Below, in pieces: positions 15,999-24,755 of a stretch of DNA of 46,699 nt. Below the pieces are notes generated by a model that had not been told where the DNA came from, did no database searches, and saw only the letters and a list, made by a program, of their open reading frames with translations. Within the stretch, counting starts at the first letter, position 1; the number at the start of each line of letters is the position of its first letter. The position numbers were made by a program, and so were the translations under genes. The stretch is from an uncultured Methanomicrobiales archaeon (GTDB lineage: Archaea > Halobacteriota > Methanomicrobia > Methanomicrobiales > Methanospirillaceae), in the NCBI GenBank assembly GCA_903828975.1, contig CAIKOD010000154.1:1-46699 (forward strand), written 5' to 3'.

Positions 15999-17488
15999 CT
16001 ATTTCACATGGTGCAGGAGATTGATCGCATTGATCATCGCCTCTGCAGAAGCGATAACGATATCATCACCTGATGCACTGGCATCAAATATGCGCCCGTG
16101 CTCATCCTCTACGGCGATGGTGACATGTCCGATTGCATCAGAACCCCCTGAAATCGCCTCGATATTGAACTCCTTCAGGGTGATCCGAGCGGCAACAATC
16201 CCGAGAATTGCATTCAGCGCGGCATCAACGGGGCCACTTCCGACACTCGAGTAAACATGCTCCACACCTTTTACTTTTGCCCGGATGCTTGCTGTAGGGA
16301 TTGCATGATTGCCGGTCATTATGGCGAGGTCCTCGAGTTCAATCAGCTTTTCGCCGTTTACAGTACCTGTCACGCTGCCTGCAATCTCGTAGAGGTCCCC
16401 ATCGGTTACCCTCTTTCCTTTTGCCGATATGAACTTGACACGCTCTACAATCTCATCCAACTGGTCGTCCGTTGGGTTCACGTGTGCATCGGTCAGCATC
16501 TGCCGGACTGCATGCCGTCCCACATGTTTCCCAAGTGTAAGCCTCCTTCGGTGGCCAACCATCTCCGGTGTCATTATACCGGGTTCAAAGGTAGCGGAAC
16601 ACGCGATAACCCCGTGGGAATGGATCCCGCTCTCATGCGAGAATGCATTATCCCCTACCACCGGCTGGGTGGGCGGGACGCCAAAACCCCCGTAGCGGGA
16701 TACGAGCCTGGACGTTTCTACCAGTTTTTCCAGTTTAATCCCGGTACCAATACCATAGATTGCCTCAAGGACCATGACGGTCTGCGCGAGGTCAGCATTA
16801 CCGGCACGTTCACCGAGTCCGTTTACCGTCACCTGTACCTGGGACGCCCCTGATTCCACCGCGGCAATGGTATTCCCCACTGCAAGGCCGAAATCATTGT
16901 GGCAATGCACATCAATCGGACAGGAAACTTCGGACGCAATTTTTCGGACAAGGACTTTCATAGCAGAGGGGGTGATCACCCCGACGGTATCGGGGACGTT
17001 TATGACCGTTGCTCCCGCCTCTGCTGCCACCTGGAACACCTTGACGAGGTAGTCCCAGTCAGTCCTGGTTGCATCCATTGCAGAGAACATGCACAGGTCA
17101 CTGTGGTCTCTTACATAACCGACGATCTCTCTCGTGATATCCAGCACTTCTTCGGCACTTTTATGGATCGTGTGGGTACGCTGGACTTCGGAAGTCGGGA
17201 TGAAGACATGGACCATGTCCACGTCACAATCCAGGCAGGTATCCACATCCTCTTTCTTTGACCGCGCAAGGCCGCAGATCCTTGAATCAAGTCCCAGGGC
17301 TGCTATCGCCTTCACGGTCTCACGTTCGGCTTCTGAAGATGCCGGAAACCCTGCTTCAATTGTATGGACTCCGATTGAGGAAAGCTGCCGGGCTATATCG
17401 AGTTTCTGATCAAACTTAAAAGAGATACCGGGCGTTTGTTCACCATCGCGTAGCGTGGTATCGAAAACAGCAATTTTTTTTGGCGCAT
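15999..17488 (-). CDS. 2-isopropylmalate/citramalate synthase, 5' frameshift
   Basis: DRE-TIM aldolase-type synthase condensing acetyl-CoA with a 2-oxoacid (leucine or isoleucine pathway). Seen: catalytic N-terminal signature 'DTTLRDGEQTPGISF', 'HCHNDFGLAVGNTIAAVESGA', 'NGLGERAGNADL' (Zn site) and a C-terminal LeuA-dimer regulatory domain (last about 115 residues), which excludes AksA. LeuA versus CimA cannot be decided by eye. The signature's frame contains no ATG/GTG/TTG; the natural ATG at 17488 (MRQKKIAVFD if one A were added) is out of frame because the run at 17474-17481 has 8 A instead of 9. Without repair, translation from the GTG at 17315 would lack the catalytic motif. TATA (minus strand, 17562-17570). 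Either sequencing error, slippage or a mutant. Confidence 0.85.
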
Positions 17489-17653
17489 GGCTAGCGACAA
17501 AGAAGACAATTCCCCGCAGGGACCGTTCGTTCTATCATGCTTCCCATATTAGGTATCCACTGATATAAAATGAATCCTAAATAAACTCCAAAAGCTACCC
17601 TCAATATCGATACGTTTAATACGATTATTTCCCCTATATAATGAGCGCAAGAC

Positions 17654-17759
17654 CCCGCCTTAACTCAGCCTGGTAGAGTGCGCGGCTGTAGTATGGTTTG
17701 CCGATTGAGGCAACTGCGCGGCTACCGCGATGTCCCCGGTTCGACTCCGGGAGGCGGGA
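17654..17759 (+). tRNA. tRNA-Tyr (GUA) with intron
   Basis: Cloverleaf: acceptor CCCGCCT/AGGCGGG, D-arm with GGTAGAG, anticodon stem CGCGG/CCGCG, T-arm CCCGG-TTCGACT-CCGGG, discriminator A, no encoded CCA. Anticodon GTA at 17688-17690. A 32-base intron (17692-17723) sits at the canonical 37/38 position and contains its own hairpin (TTGCC/GGCAA). An 8-base direct repeat GCGCGGCT lies before the anticodon and at the intron's end. TATA-like cgtttaata near 17615. Confidence 0.93.
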
Positions 17760-17781
17760 TAATTTGTGCGAAAAAACAGAA

Positions 17782-17854
17782 GCCCAGGTAGTGTAGCGGC
17801 CCATCATGTCTGCCTGTCACGCAGACGACTCGGATTCGAATTCCGACCTGGGCG
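17782..17854 (+). tRNA. tRNA-Asp (GUC)
   Basis: 73-nt cloverleaf without intron: acceptor GCCCAGG/CCTGGGC, anticodon stem TCTGC/GCAGA with loop CTGTCAC (anticodon GTC), T-loop TTCGAAT, discriminator G as required for Asp. Only 22 bases after tRNA-Tyr, so probably one precursor. Confidence 0.95.
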
Positions 17855-18030
17855 TTCTTATTTTATGGTTATATCTGATATTGTCCTGTATTTTTTTATA
17901 TCAATACCTGGACGGATCCCGGACCGGGCAGGATCACATCAAGTCTGTTCGTATAATTTGCCAGGCGTCGTTCTTATGGAATTATATAAACCGGATGCCC
18001 AACGTATCATTGGGATAGGAAGAGTGCAAA

Positions 18031-18762
18031 ATGGTGCCTGGGCAAAACGTTCGAATAATTCAGGTAATGGTGGTTATTTTCATTACCTGCTGTTTCATGG
18101 CGGGAACTGTGAGCGCTGCAGACCCAATTGTGACAGGGGTTAGTCCCTCTCCAGGTTGCGATCAAAACCAGTCTGGTTGGGTATTCGGAGGGACCTGCAG
18201 AGGAGGAAGTGCGATGATTACCTTTGGCATGGCGGGAGCCGGTTTCTCCGGGACACCCACGTCAGGCCCGGCCCCCCTGCGGGTGCAATTCAATGCTAAT
18301 TCCGGACCCGGAACCGCCACATGGTCCTGGGATTTCGGAGATGGGTCCTACGGTTCAGGGACGAACCCGGTCCATACCTATACTACCCCGGGTAGCTATA
18401 CGGTGAAACTTACGGTGAGACAGGGCCTGGCAAACGTGGATTACCCGGCTTCTGCGTATTTTTCGGCGGCCGGGGAGAGCACCTGGCAGAAAGAGAATAT
18501 GATCCAGGTAACCGGGCCGATTAGCACGGGTAACCTAGTATCATCAGGTCCGGAAGCGGCAGTTTCCGAGGCGGCCGGGCTTATCCAGGCAGGTACAACC
18601 GGACCGGTCAACCTCGCACTTCTGTACCAACCCGGGACGTACCAGCCGGTAACCCTACGTAAGGCCCATCCTCTTAATTTCCAGGGAATAAAAATATCCC
18701 AGGGGGCACCAGCACCAGTCCTTGCTGTATGGAGAACCGCGTCCCTTGGAAACAGAAGATAA
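18031..18762 (+). CDS. Secreted PKD domain protein
   Basis: 243 residues with an N-terminal signal peptide ('IIQVMVVIFITCCFMAGTVSAAD', cleavage near residue 29) and one PKD domain (about 80-160) recognisable by 'GPAPLRVQFNANSGPGTATWSWDFGDGSYGSGTNPVHTYTTPGSYTVKLTV'. PKD domains are beta-sandwiches common in surface proteins of methanogens and mediate protein or glycan contacts. After it come about 80 residues of unknown character with no anchor, so the protein is probably released or bound to the S-layer. Two Cys (about 43 and 56) may form a disulfide. No enzymatic motif. Confidence 0.75.
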   Translation: MVPGQNVRIIQVMVVIFITCCFMAGTVSAADPIVTGVSPSPGCDQNQSGWVFGGTCRGGSAMITFGMAGAGFSGTPTSGPAPLRVQFNANSGPGTATWSWDFGDGSYGSGTNPVHTYTTPGSYTVKLTVRQGLANVDYPASAYFSAAGESTWQKENMIQVTGPISTGNLVSSGPEAAVSEAAGLIQAGTTGPVNLALLYQPGTYQPVTLRKAHPLNFQGIKISQGAPAPVLAVWRTASLGNRR

Positions 18763-18793
18763 GTGCGGACAATGGTACCACCGGGGTCCAGTC

Positions 18794-19012
18794 ATGAAAG
18801 CAGTTATTGACAGGATTGAGGGTAGTATTGCCGTCCTGGTCCTTTGTGAGGAACGTGGGACTGTTATCAGGTTGCCGGAATTTTTATTGCCTGGTGCACG
18901 GGAGGGTGATATTGTGGATCTGCTGGTCACGAGGGATGTGGCAGGAACGGCGGCTGCAAGGAAAAAGAGCAGTAACATGATCGCAAAACTGGACAAAAAA
19001 AAATCTGCATAA
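18794..19012 (+). CDS. DUF3006 family small protein
   Basis: 72 residues: 'MKAVIDRIEGSIAVLVLCEERGTVIRLPEFLLPGAREGDIVDLLV' is the family pattern (a small beta barrel binding nothing known), then a Lys-rich tail. Function unknown. ATG with GGGGT upstream; the open frame extends further back into unrelated sequence. It follows the PKD gene at 31 bp and may be cotranscribed. Confidence 0.75.
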   Translation: MKAVIDRIEGSIAVLVLCEERGTVIRLPEFLLPGAREGDIVDLLVTRDVAGTAAARKKSSNMIAKLDKKKSA

Positions 19013-19199
19013 GTGCTGCCTGGATGGGGACTTCGGAAAACCCCCGGGATTTTCACTCAATAAAAGATATATGCTGTTGGCGCGTGTACCATAATTATAG
19101 GAATCTACCTGGGCCAGTCATACGAGGATGTCAGGCTGACCCTTTATGAAAACCGTGAAAAGTCCCTTTGAAATATTAAAAAAATGGAGAAAGAATACG

Positions 19200-19814
19200 A
19201 TGGAAATGAGTGGTATGAAAAAAAAAGTCGTGTGTATGGTAGTAGTGGCCCTCATGTGTGTGGTATTGTTGGCGACGGTATCCGCAGCAACCGTGGACTT
19301 TGGAAAGAGTAACCAGCTATTTACCCAGAAGGGGATCGTATCGCAGGTCACCCCGGTATACTTAGGTAATACGGATACGGTAAAGGCGGTGCCTTTCTAT
19401 TTGCATCCGAAATTCTCTCCCATTATCAGACAGTGGGCATATACCCCCTATATCCGAATGCCGGTTTCTTATTCACCTATTACGCCTGTACCTACACCGG
19501 TAAGTTCTACTTCCTCGCTCGGCGGCCTTATCATCCGGGGTGGGGATGCGGGTGGGGAATGGATCAGTTTGAGGTCTAATTTCTATAATCCGAGCATGCC
19601 GATATACGATGGCAAATGGCATATTGATGTCGGGACAACCCCGGCATACTGGGAAAACATGATATTACCCGGCTCTTATACAATAAAGATATCAACGGGC
19701 ATGGGACTAGTCGGTGTCTATTATTGTCAAACGGTGACTGTGGTGGCAGGACAAACGACTGTAGTACAGGCAAACGGCGCGTGCCCGTTTTGTAATGTCA
19801 CTTGTTCATCCTAA
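19200..19814 (+). CDS. Secreted protein of unknown function
   Basis: About 204 residues. Signal peptide 'MKKKVVCMVVVALMCVVLLATVSAATVDFG' is clear; the start could be the ATG at 19200 (GGAG upstream) or the one giving MKKKVV at 19215. The mature part is rich in Pro, Ser, Tyr and Thr ('TPVPTPVSSTSS' hinge at about residue 105) and ends with a beta-rich domain containing 'GGEWISLRSNFYNPSMPIYDG', 'LPGSYTIKISTG' and 'VTVVAGQTTVVQ', similar in feel to PEGA or carboxypeptidase-like beta domains, and a Cys-rich tail (CPFCNVTC). No family recognised. Likely extracellular. Confidence 0.6.
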   Translation: MEMSGMKKKVVCMVVVALMCVVLLATVSAATVDFGKSNQLFTQKGIVSQVTPVYLGNTDTVKAVPFYLHPKFSPIIRQWAYTPYIRMPVSYSPITPVPTPVSSTSSLGGLIIRGGDAGGEWISLRSNFYNPSMPIYDGKWHIDVGTTPAYWENMILPGSYTIKISTGMGLVGVYYCQTVTVVAGQTTVVQANGACPFCNVTCSS

Positions 19815-20866
19815 AAATAATACCTTTTTTATTGATTGATTATATAAAATCGGTTTTTCAAACACTATTACACTGAAATTCAAATAGTGAAATTCTGTAG
19901 ACAGGAGGGGGTTACATCCCCTCCCTGCCCCCACACCCTTTAAGAAATTCATTGGGCAGGGTTAACCTAGGGGACTGTTTAATATTTCCAGAAATTTCAG
20001 ACCTCTCAACCATGGTATTAATCAGCCTGTTTTTATCGCTTATTGCAGATTTCAGGGGTCCAGGTAATTATCCTCCTCCTGTAAGATCAGGCCATTGCCA
20101 GGGGTGCAGCGCTGGTGTCTTGCGCTATGACAGACTGAATGGAAGCTGAAAAACCAACCCCTGCCTTTCAATTCATGAGTTCGACTTGTTGGGCTTGAAA
20201 AATTTCTCTACCTATCTATGGTATCAATGCTAGGGGCAATTCCAGTCACTCAAGCCTCCTATTAATCCTTTTAATATACCTTTGAATTCCGCCATGGGGC
20301 TGTGAATACCCTTTGTCTTGTATATCCTGGTTAAACGTTCTCCAATGAATTATAAACTACATAATGCTATATGTAATCTGAATATTTTCTGGTTGCCAAA
20401 CGTATACCCTTCAAGTTTAACACTCCCATTTTTCATGAAAATTTTTGATCCAACAACGCAGCGGGTGTAAAAAAATGGCCTTTCAAATTTTCATTGCTTT
20501 GGTGCAAAGCCATCTGGCTTCATGAGGTTTTTTTTAGAAAAAAATTACCTCAGGTTTAAGTTTTTATACCTCTCCAAAAATCTACGAGGGGCACTTGGAT
20601 TTGCGGACCTAAGTATTTTTTCTCATTCCCCCTTTGCCCGACTGAGTCCCTCGTATCGATCAAAAGGGGTATTCCTGACCGGGGACGCAAATAGGATAAT
20701 CCCTAGCAATTGCATCCTATCCTGGTTGTCCCGGGAGAGGGCAGGGAAGGTCAACGATCACATTCCATGAATACCGGATCATGATCGGATGAATAGTATT
20801 CTCTTCGAAGAAGAGTGGCGGTGATGTATCCGCCCTTGCCTCCGTAACATTTCGGTAATTTTTTTA
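19815..20866. other. AT-rich gene-free stretch before MITE copy 2
   Basis: About 1 kb without a supported gene. An 82-codon frame at 20522-20770 lacks a ribosome-binding site and family resemblance and is considered chance. The stretch holds several T runs near 19826 (terminator of the secreted-protein gene) and a repetitive AT bias. Nothing else recognised. Confidence 0.5.
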
Positions 20867-21126
20867 GGCTCTTCGCTATTATGAGTGGATAACTATGAGA
20901 GTGTAAAAAAATGAAATGATGGGGCTCCGCCCCTAACCCCGATTAAGAGAGTTCCGCTGCCCCCGAAGTACCCCCCCCAGCGGCGGTTCAGTGCGTGTTG
21001 ACGCAATTGTTCATAGTATCTCCAATATTTAGGGCGATTTTCCAATTCTAATGTTTAATTGTCTTTTAATTTCATTTGTTGATATCTTAAGTTCAGGTTA
21101 TCTACCCAACGATTCAGCGAAGAGCC
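20867..21126. mobile_element. MITE copy 2 (260 bp)
   Basis: Second copy of the element at 5665, same orientation, with perfect 11-bp terminal inverted repeats GGCTCTTCGCT/AGCGAAGAGCC and about 90% identity by eye. Flanking target sequence is T-rich: the last 7 bases before (TTTTTTA) equal the first 7 after, consistent with a 7-8 bp duplication. The internal hairpin is kept (CCGCTGC...GCGGCGG). It lies 128 bp upstream of the HEAT-repeat gene and could affect its promoter. Confidence 0.85.
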
Positions 21127-21253
21127 TTTTTTAATACCTTTCCGTATCCCTTTCAACACCTGCACCCCTGCCCGCGAAAATCGTTTAATTTATCTTCCTT
21201 TCATAACCAATTAGCTGAAAGTATTAGGGTAAGCATTGGAGGATTTGAATGAT

Positions 21254-21877
21254 ATGACAGGGAAAACAGAGGATATAGATAATCAACCGGTGGAAGATAA
21301 TATTGAGAAAGCCAAGGGTGAGATCGCCAGGAGTACGCAGGCCGGGAATGACCCTCAGGTCCGGCTATACGGAACCCTGCTCCTTGGACAATTAAGAGAG
21401 TTTGAAGGGATAGATCCCCTTATTCAGGCCATCCGTGACCCAGATAAAAAAGTGCGGGCCCAGGCAGCGAAAGCACTTGGTGAAATAGGTGATCCGTCTG
21501 TAGATACCCTGACCCGTCTTATGGATGACCCTGACTGGAAAGTCCGCTATCGTGCTGCAGAGGCACTCGGAATGACCGGGTCGGAAAAGGCTGTTCCATT
21601 TCTTATCACTGCGCTTCTTGACCAGAAAGATCATGTTCGTTACATGGCTGCAAAGGCGATTGGTGAAAAGGGGTCCGGGATTGCCGAAAAAGCACTCATT
21701 GCCAGGCTGGGAGATGAAAATGAATTTGTACGAAGAAGTGCGGCAACGGCTCTTGGAAAAACCGGTGGCATTGCCGCGAAGGAAGCGCTACAAAATTCCC
21801 TGGTCAAAGAACCATCGGGAGAGGTCCGCGATGTTATAGGATCTGCGTTAGAACTTCTCGAAAAAAAGGCGGTGTGA
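21254..21877 (+). CDS. HEAT-repeat (PBS lyase-like) protein
   Basis: About 207 residues composed of five to six short HEAT-like repeats of about 31 residues: 'VRLYGTLLLGQLREFEGIDPLIQAIRDPDKK', 'VRAQAAKALGEIGDPSVDTLTRLMDDPDWK', 'VRYRAAEALGMTGSEKAVPFLITALLDQKDH', 'VRYMAAKAIGEKGSGIAEKALIARLGDENEF', 'VRRSAATALGKTGG'. Such arrays are scaffolds for protein contacts; no catalytic motif. ATG at 21254 chosen with GGAGG upstream, though an in-frame TTG at 21236 is also possible. A TATA-like tttaattta lies about 65 bp before. Cytosolic; partner unknown. Confidence 0.85.
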   Translation: MTGKTEDIDNQPVEDNIEKAKGEIARSTQAGNDPQVRLYGTLLLGQLREFEGIDPLIQAIRDPDKKVRAQAAKALGEIGDPSVDTLTRLMDDPDWKVRYRAAEALGMTGSEKAVPFLITALLDQKDHVRYMAAKAIGEKGSGIAEKALIARLGDENEFVRRSAATALGKTGGIAAKEALQNSLVKEPSGEVRDVIGSALELLEKKAV

Positions 21878-21921
21878 GTTTTTTTAACACTTGTTCCAGG
21901 GGGCCCGGGGTAACAATGGGA

Positions 21922-23910
21922 TTACCTGATTTTTGTACCGGGTTCGACAGGGGTTTCCGGTTTCAGGAGGGATGCACGGTCCCCGGCGGCAAGGACCATT
22001 CCCTTGCTTTCAATCCCAAAAATCTTTGCTGTTTTTAAGTTAACAAGTACGACCACTGTTTTTCCTACCAGATCGGCAGGCTTATAAAACTGGGAAATCC
22101 CGCTGACAATCTGCCGTGTCTCGGTGCCGATGTCCACCTGGAGTTTGAGAAGTTTACTCGATTTCGGGACTGCCTCCGCCGAGACAATCGTTCCTGTCCT
22201 GATATCCAGCGCAGAGAAATCTTCGATCGTGATCTCTGGTACCTTTTCCTGCGGTTTTCCGGCGGCAAGGACCCGGCTGGCCAGGAGGGTATCCAGCTCT
22301 TTTAGTAATGCATCATCAATCTTCTCAAACAATGGCTTTGGTGGTTCCAGTTTTCCTGCGGTTAACCCCAGGACTGATTCACTGACCGGGTGATCAGACA
22401 AGTTGTCCTGGTACCCGAGCATTGCCCAGATAGCACCCGCCTTGTCAGGCATTACAGGTTCTATTATCAGTGTCAGTGCTTTCACTATCTGGAGGCAGTT
22501 CCTGATGACCTTCCTTGCTTCATCCGTGTCGGTTTTTATTAATTTCCATGGAGCATTTGTCTGGATGTAGTTATTACCCAGTGCGGCAAGCCCCATCATC
22601 GCATCGACAGCATTTTTAAATTCATACTGGCGGATTGCCACATCGACGGTGGTAAGGCATTTATTAATTTCATCGGTTATCCGGGTATCTGCCTCCCCTT
22701 CGGGAATTCCCCCGTACTCCTTATGGGCGAAATACAGTGTCCGGTAGACGAAATTTCCGAGCGTGTTGACGAGTTCGTTATTTACCCGCTCCTGGAATAC
22801 CTTCCATGAAAAATTGAGTTCTTTTGTGTGGTTGGTATATGAAAGGAGGTAATAACGTAGATAATCGGGAGAAAGGCCTTTATCCAGGTAGTCCTCGTTT
22901 GTCCAGACCACGTAACCCCGTGACTTTGAGAATTTATGGTCATCCACTTTTACCATGCCACTTGCCACGATGGAATGGGGAATACCATATCCAGCTCCTT
23001 TGAGCAAAGCAGGCCAGAAGATACAGTGGTGGTAGATGATGTCCCCGCCGATGAAATGTGTTACCTGTGTGTCACCGCACCAGTAGTCTTTCCAGTCTTT
23101 GCCGTGCCCCTTCGCCCATTCTTCGGTAAACGAGATATATCCAATCGGGGCATCAACCCAGACATAGACCACGAGGTCCTCTCTCCCGGGAAATTTCACC
23201 CCCCAGTCAAGCGTCCGTGTGACACACCAGTCGTGGAGCTCGTCCGTTACCCAGCCAAGGGCATAATTGCGGGCATTGGAAGTCCCTTCGAGGGTATCGA
23301 GGTATGAGAGCAGGAAATCTTTGAATCCGCTCAGTTTGAAAAAATAATGTTCCTGATCCCGGAATTCAGCCCTTGTGCCGCACACGGTGCAGGTCGGCTC
23401 TTTTATTTCCCCGGGTTCCAGGTGGCGGCCGCACCCCTGATCACATTCATCTCCCCGTGCTGGAGTGTTGCAGTGGGGACAGAGGCCCTCAACGTACCGG
23501 TCAGGAAGGAACCGTTTACATTTCGTGCAATAGCTCTGGTGGACTATTTTTGAATAGATATAGCCATTATCAATCAATGTGTTCATTATTGACCGGGTCC
23601 GCTCGTGGTTCGTCGGATTATCCGTCATACCGAAATGATCAAAAATTACATTAACACGCCTGAATGTTTCAAAGAAATGCAGGTGATATTTTTCGGCAAG
23701 GCTTCGCGGTGAAACGCCTGCCTCTTCAGCACTTACTACTACAGGGGTCCCGTGATTGTCGGACCCGCAGACGAATACGACCTCCTCGCCCGCTCTTCGC
23801 AGGTACCGGACATAAAAATCCGCCGGAACATAGGTACGGAGATGCCCGAGGTGACAGGGACCGTTGGTATACGGGAGTCCGCATGTCACCAGTATTGGTT
23901 TCCTGATCAT
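21922..23910 (-). CDS. metG: Methionyl-tRNA synthetase
   Basis: Charges tRNA-Met. 662 residues from the ATG giving 'MIRKPILVTCGLPYTNGPCHLGHLRTYVPADFY'; the longer frame would run into the divergent neighbour. Class I HIGH motif as HLGH (about residue 20), zinc knuckles 'CTKCKRFLPDRYVEGLCPHC' and 'CDQGCGRHL...CTVCG', KMSKS as 'KFSKSRG' (about 335), helical anticodon domain, and an attached C-terminal EMAP/Trbp tRNA-binding domain (about 555-662, 'DIRTGTIVSAEAVPKSSKLLKLQVDIG'). Divergent from the next gene with only 41 bp between, so the two promoters overlap. Confidence 0.97.
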   Translation of the reverse strand: MIRKPILVTCGLPYTNGPCHLGHLRTYVPADFYVRYLRRAGEEVVFVCGSDNHGTPVVVSAEEAGVSPRSLAEKYHLHFFETFRRVNVIFDHFGMTDNPTNHERTRSIMNTLIDNGYIYSKIVHQSYCTKCKRFLPDRYVEGLCPHCNTPARGDECDQGCGRHLEPGEIKEPTCTVCGTRAEFRDQEHYFFKLSGFKDFLLSYLDTLEGTSNARNYALGWVTDELHDWCVTRTLDWGVKFPGREDLVVYVWVDAPIGYISFTEEWAKGHGKDWKDYWCGDTQVTHFIGGDIIYHHCIFWPALLKGAGYGIPHSIVASGMVKVDDHKFSKSRGYVVWTNEDYLDKGLSPDYLRYYLLSYTNHTKELNFSWKVFQERVNNELVNTLGNFVYRTLYFAHKEYGGIPEGEADTRITDEINKCLTTVDVAIRQYEFKNAVDAMMGLAALGNNYIQTNAPWKLIKTDTDEARKVIRNCLQIVKALTLIIEPVMPDKAGAIWAMLGYQDNLSDHPVSESVLGLTAGKLEPPKPLFEKIDDALLKELDTLLASRVLAAGKPQEKVPEITIEDFSALDIRTGTIVSAEAVPKSSKLLKLQVDIGTETRQIVSGISQFYKPADLVGKTVVVLVNLKTAKIFGIESKGMVLAAGDRASLLKPETPVEPGTKIR

Positions 23911-23951
23911 CACACTATTTCTTGAAGTGATGATATAAATAAGATGATACA

Positions 23952-24755
23952 ATGAGCAAAAAGATAAAATTTCAGACCTGTTCTCTTGGATCAGAGCCGG
24001 ATCCAAGCCTGGATAAAGGTGAACTGGTCAGTTGGATCCGGTCAAGGGCCGGTCTTGGCGGAGACCTGGCCCGCTACTGGTTTCAAAAACCCCTGAGCTA
24101 CCAGCGGGAGGCCCAGGTCGACGTTCCCTGTGCCGGGGGGGTATTCTACGGGGAACGCCTGCGGGAATGCCTCGCAGGGCTGGATAATGGAAAAATTGTC
24201 GGAGAGCTGGGGCTTGATCCCGGCCTGTTGAAAACAGATATCGGGGAGGCAGTCAAAAAACCTGATCCCCTGTGGGTCGCAATACCGGGCCCCGGAAAGC
24301 TTGGATTTACCGACAAGTACTATGGGGACCCTGAAGAGGCCTCAAGAAACCTGTATTTCTTGTTCCGGCGGCTGATGCGTGAAATGCGGGATTCAGGGGC
24401 CGATGGTCATGTCCTAATCTGCGACCATGTTGTGGAGGAGGAACTTGAAGCATTATGCGGGAAAAAAATTCTCTTTTATTTATCAGACCCAGATCAGGAA
24501 GGTCTTGAACAGCTCCTTGAACACCAGAGGACGATTGCAGTTTCAGGTGCTGCTATTGACCTGGTCGTGAGTCTCAAAGAGGAATATTCCGTACATAACC
24601 TGATACTCATCGATCCCACAAATACCGGGCTGGAAAAATCGTTAGAACACTGGGAAAAGGACCATATTAAAGCCGGGGGTTACTGTATTGATAATTGTGC
24701 AGAATACTGGAAAAAAATTGTAAATACGGCGAATTTCCAGGCGCCGTCAGAATGA
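23952..24755 (+). CDS. Unrecognised methanogen protein
   Basis: 267 residues, no signal peptide or membrane segment, acidic, not recognised. Notable parts: 'DVPCAGGVFYGERLRECLAGL' (about 57-77), a 'GPGKLGFTDKYYGDPEEASRNLYFLFRRLMREMRDSGADGHVLICDHVVEEELEAL' middle resembling a signalling or nucleotide-handling alpha/beta fold, and a C-terminus with two Cys (GGYCIDNCAEYW). The start is an ATG 41 bp from metG in the opposite direction. Codon use is like that of the neighbours. It converges with and overlaps the DHH gene by 9 bp. Its position beside metG and two DHH genes gives no clear role. Confidence 0.6.
   Translation: MSKKIKFQTCSLGSEPDPSLDKGELVSWIRSRAGLGGDLARYWFQKPLSYQREAQVDVPCAGGVFYGERLRECLAGLDNGKIVGELGLDPGLLKTDIGEAVKKPDPLWVAIPGPGKLGFTDKYYGDPEEASRNLYFLFRRLMREMRDSGADGHVLICDHVVEEELEALCGKKILFYLSDPDQEGLEQLLEHQRTIAVSGAAIDLVVSLKEEYSVHNLILIDPTNTGLEKSLEHWEKDHIKAGGYCIDNCAEYWKKIVNTANFQAPSE

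Noticed and set aside
20522-20770. 82-codon plus-strand frame in an intergenic region
   Set aside because: No ribosome-binding site, no recognised family, AT-rich surroundings without other coding signals.
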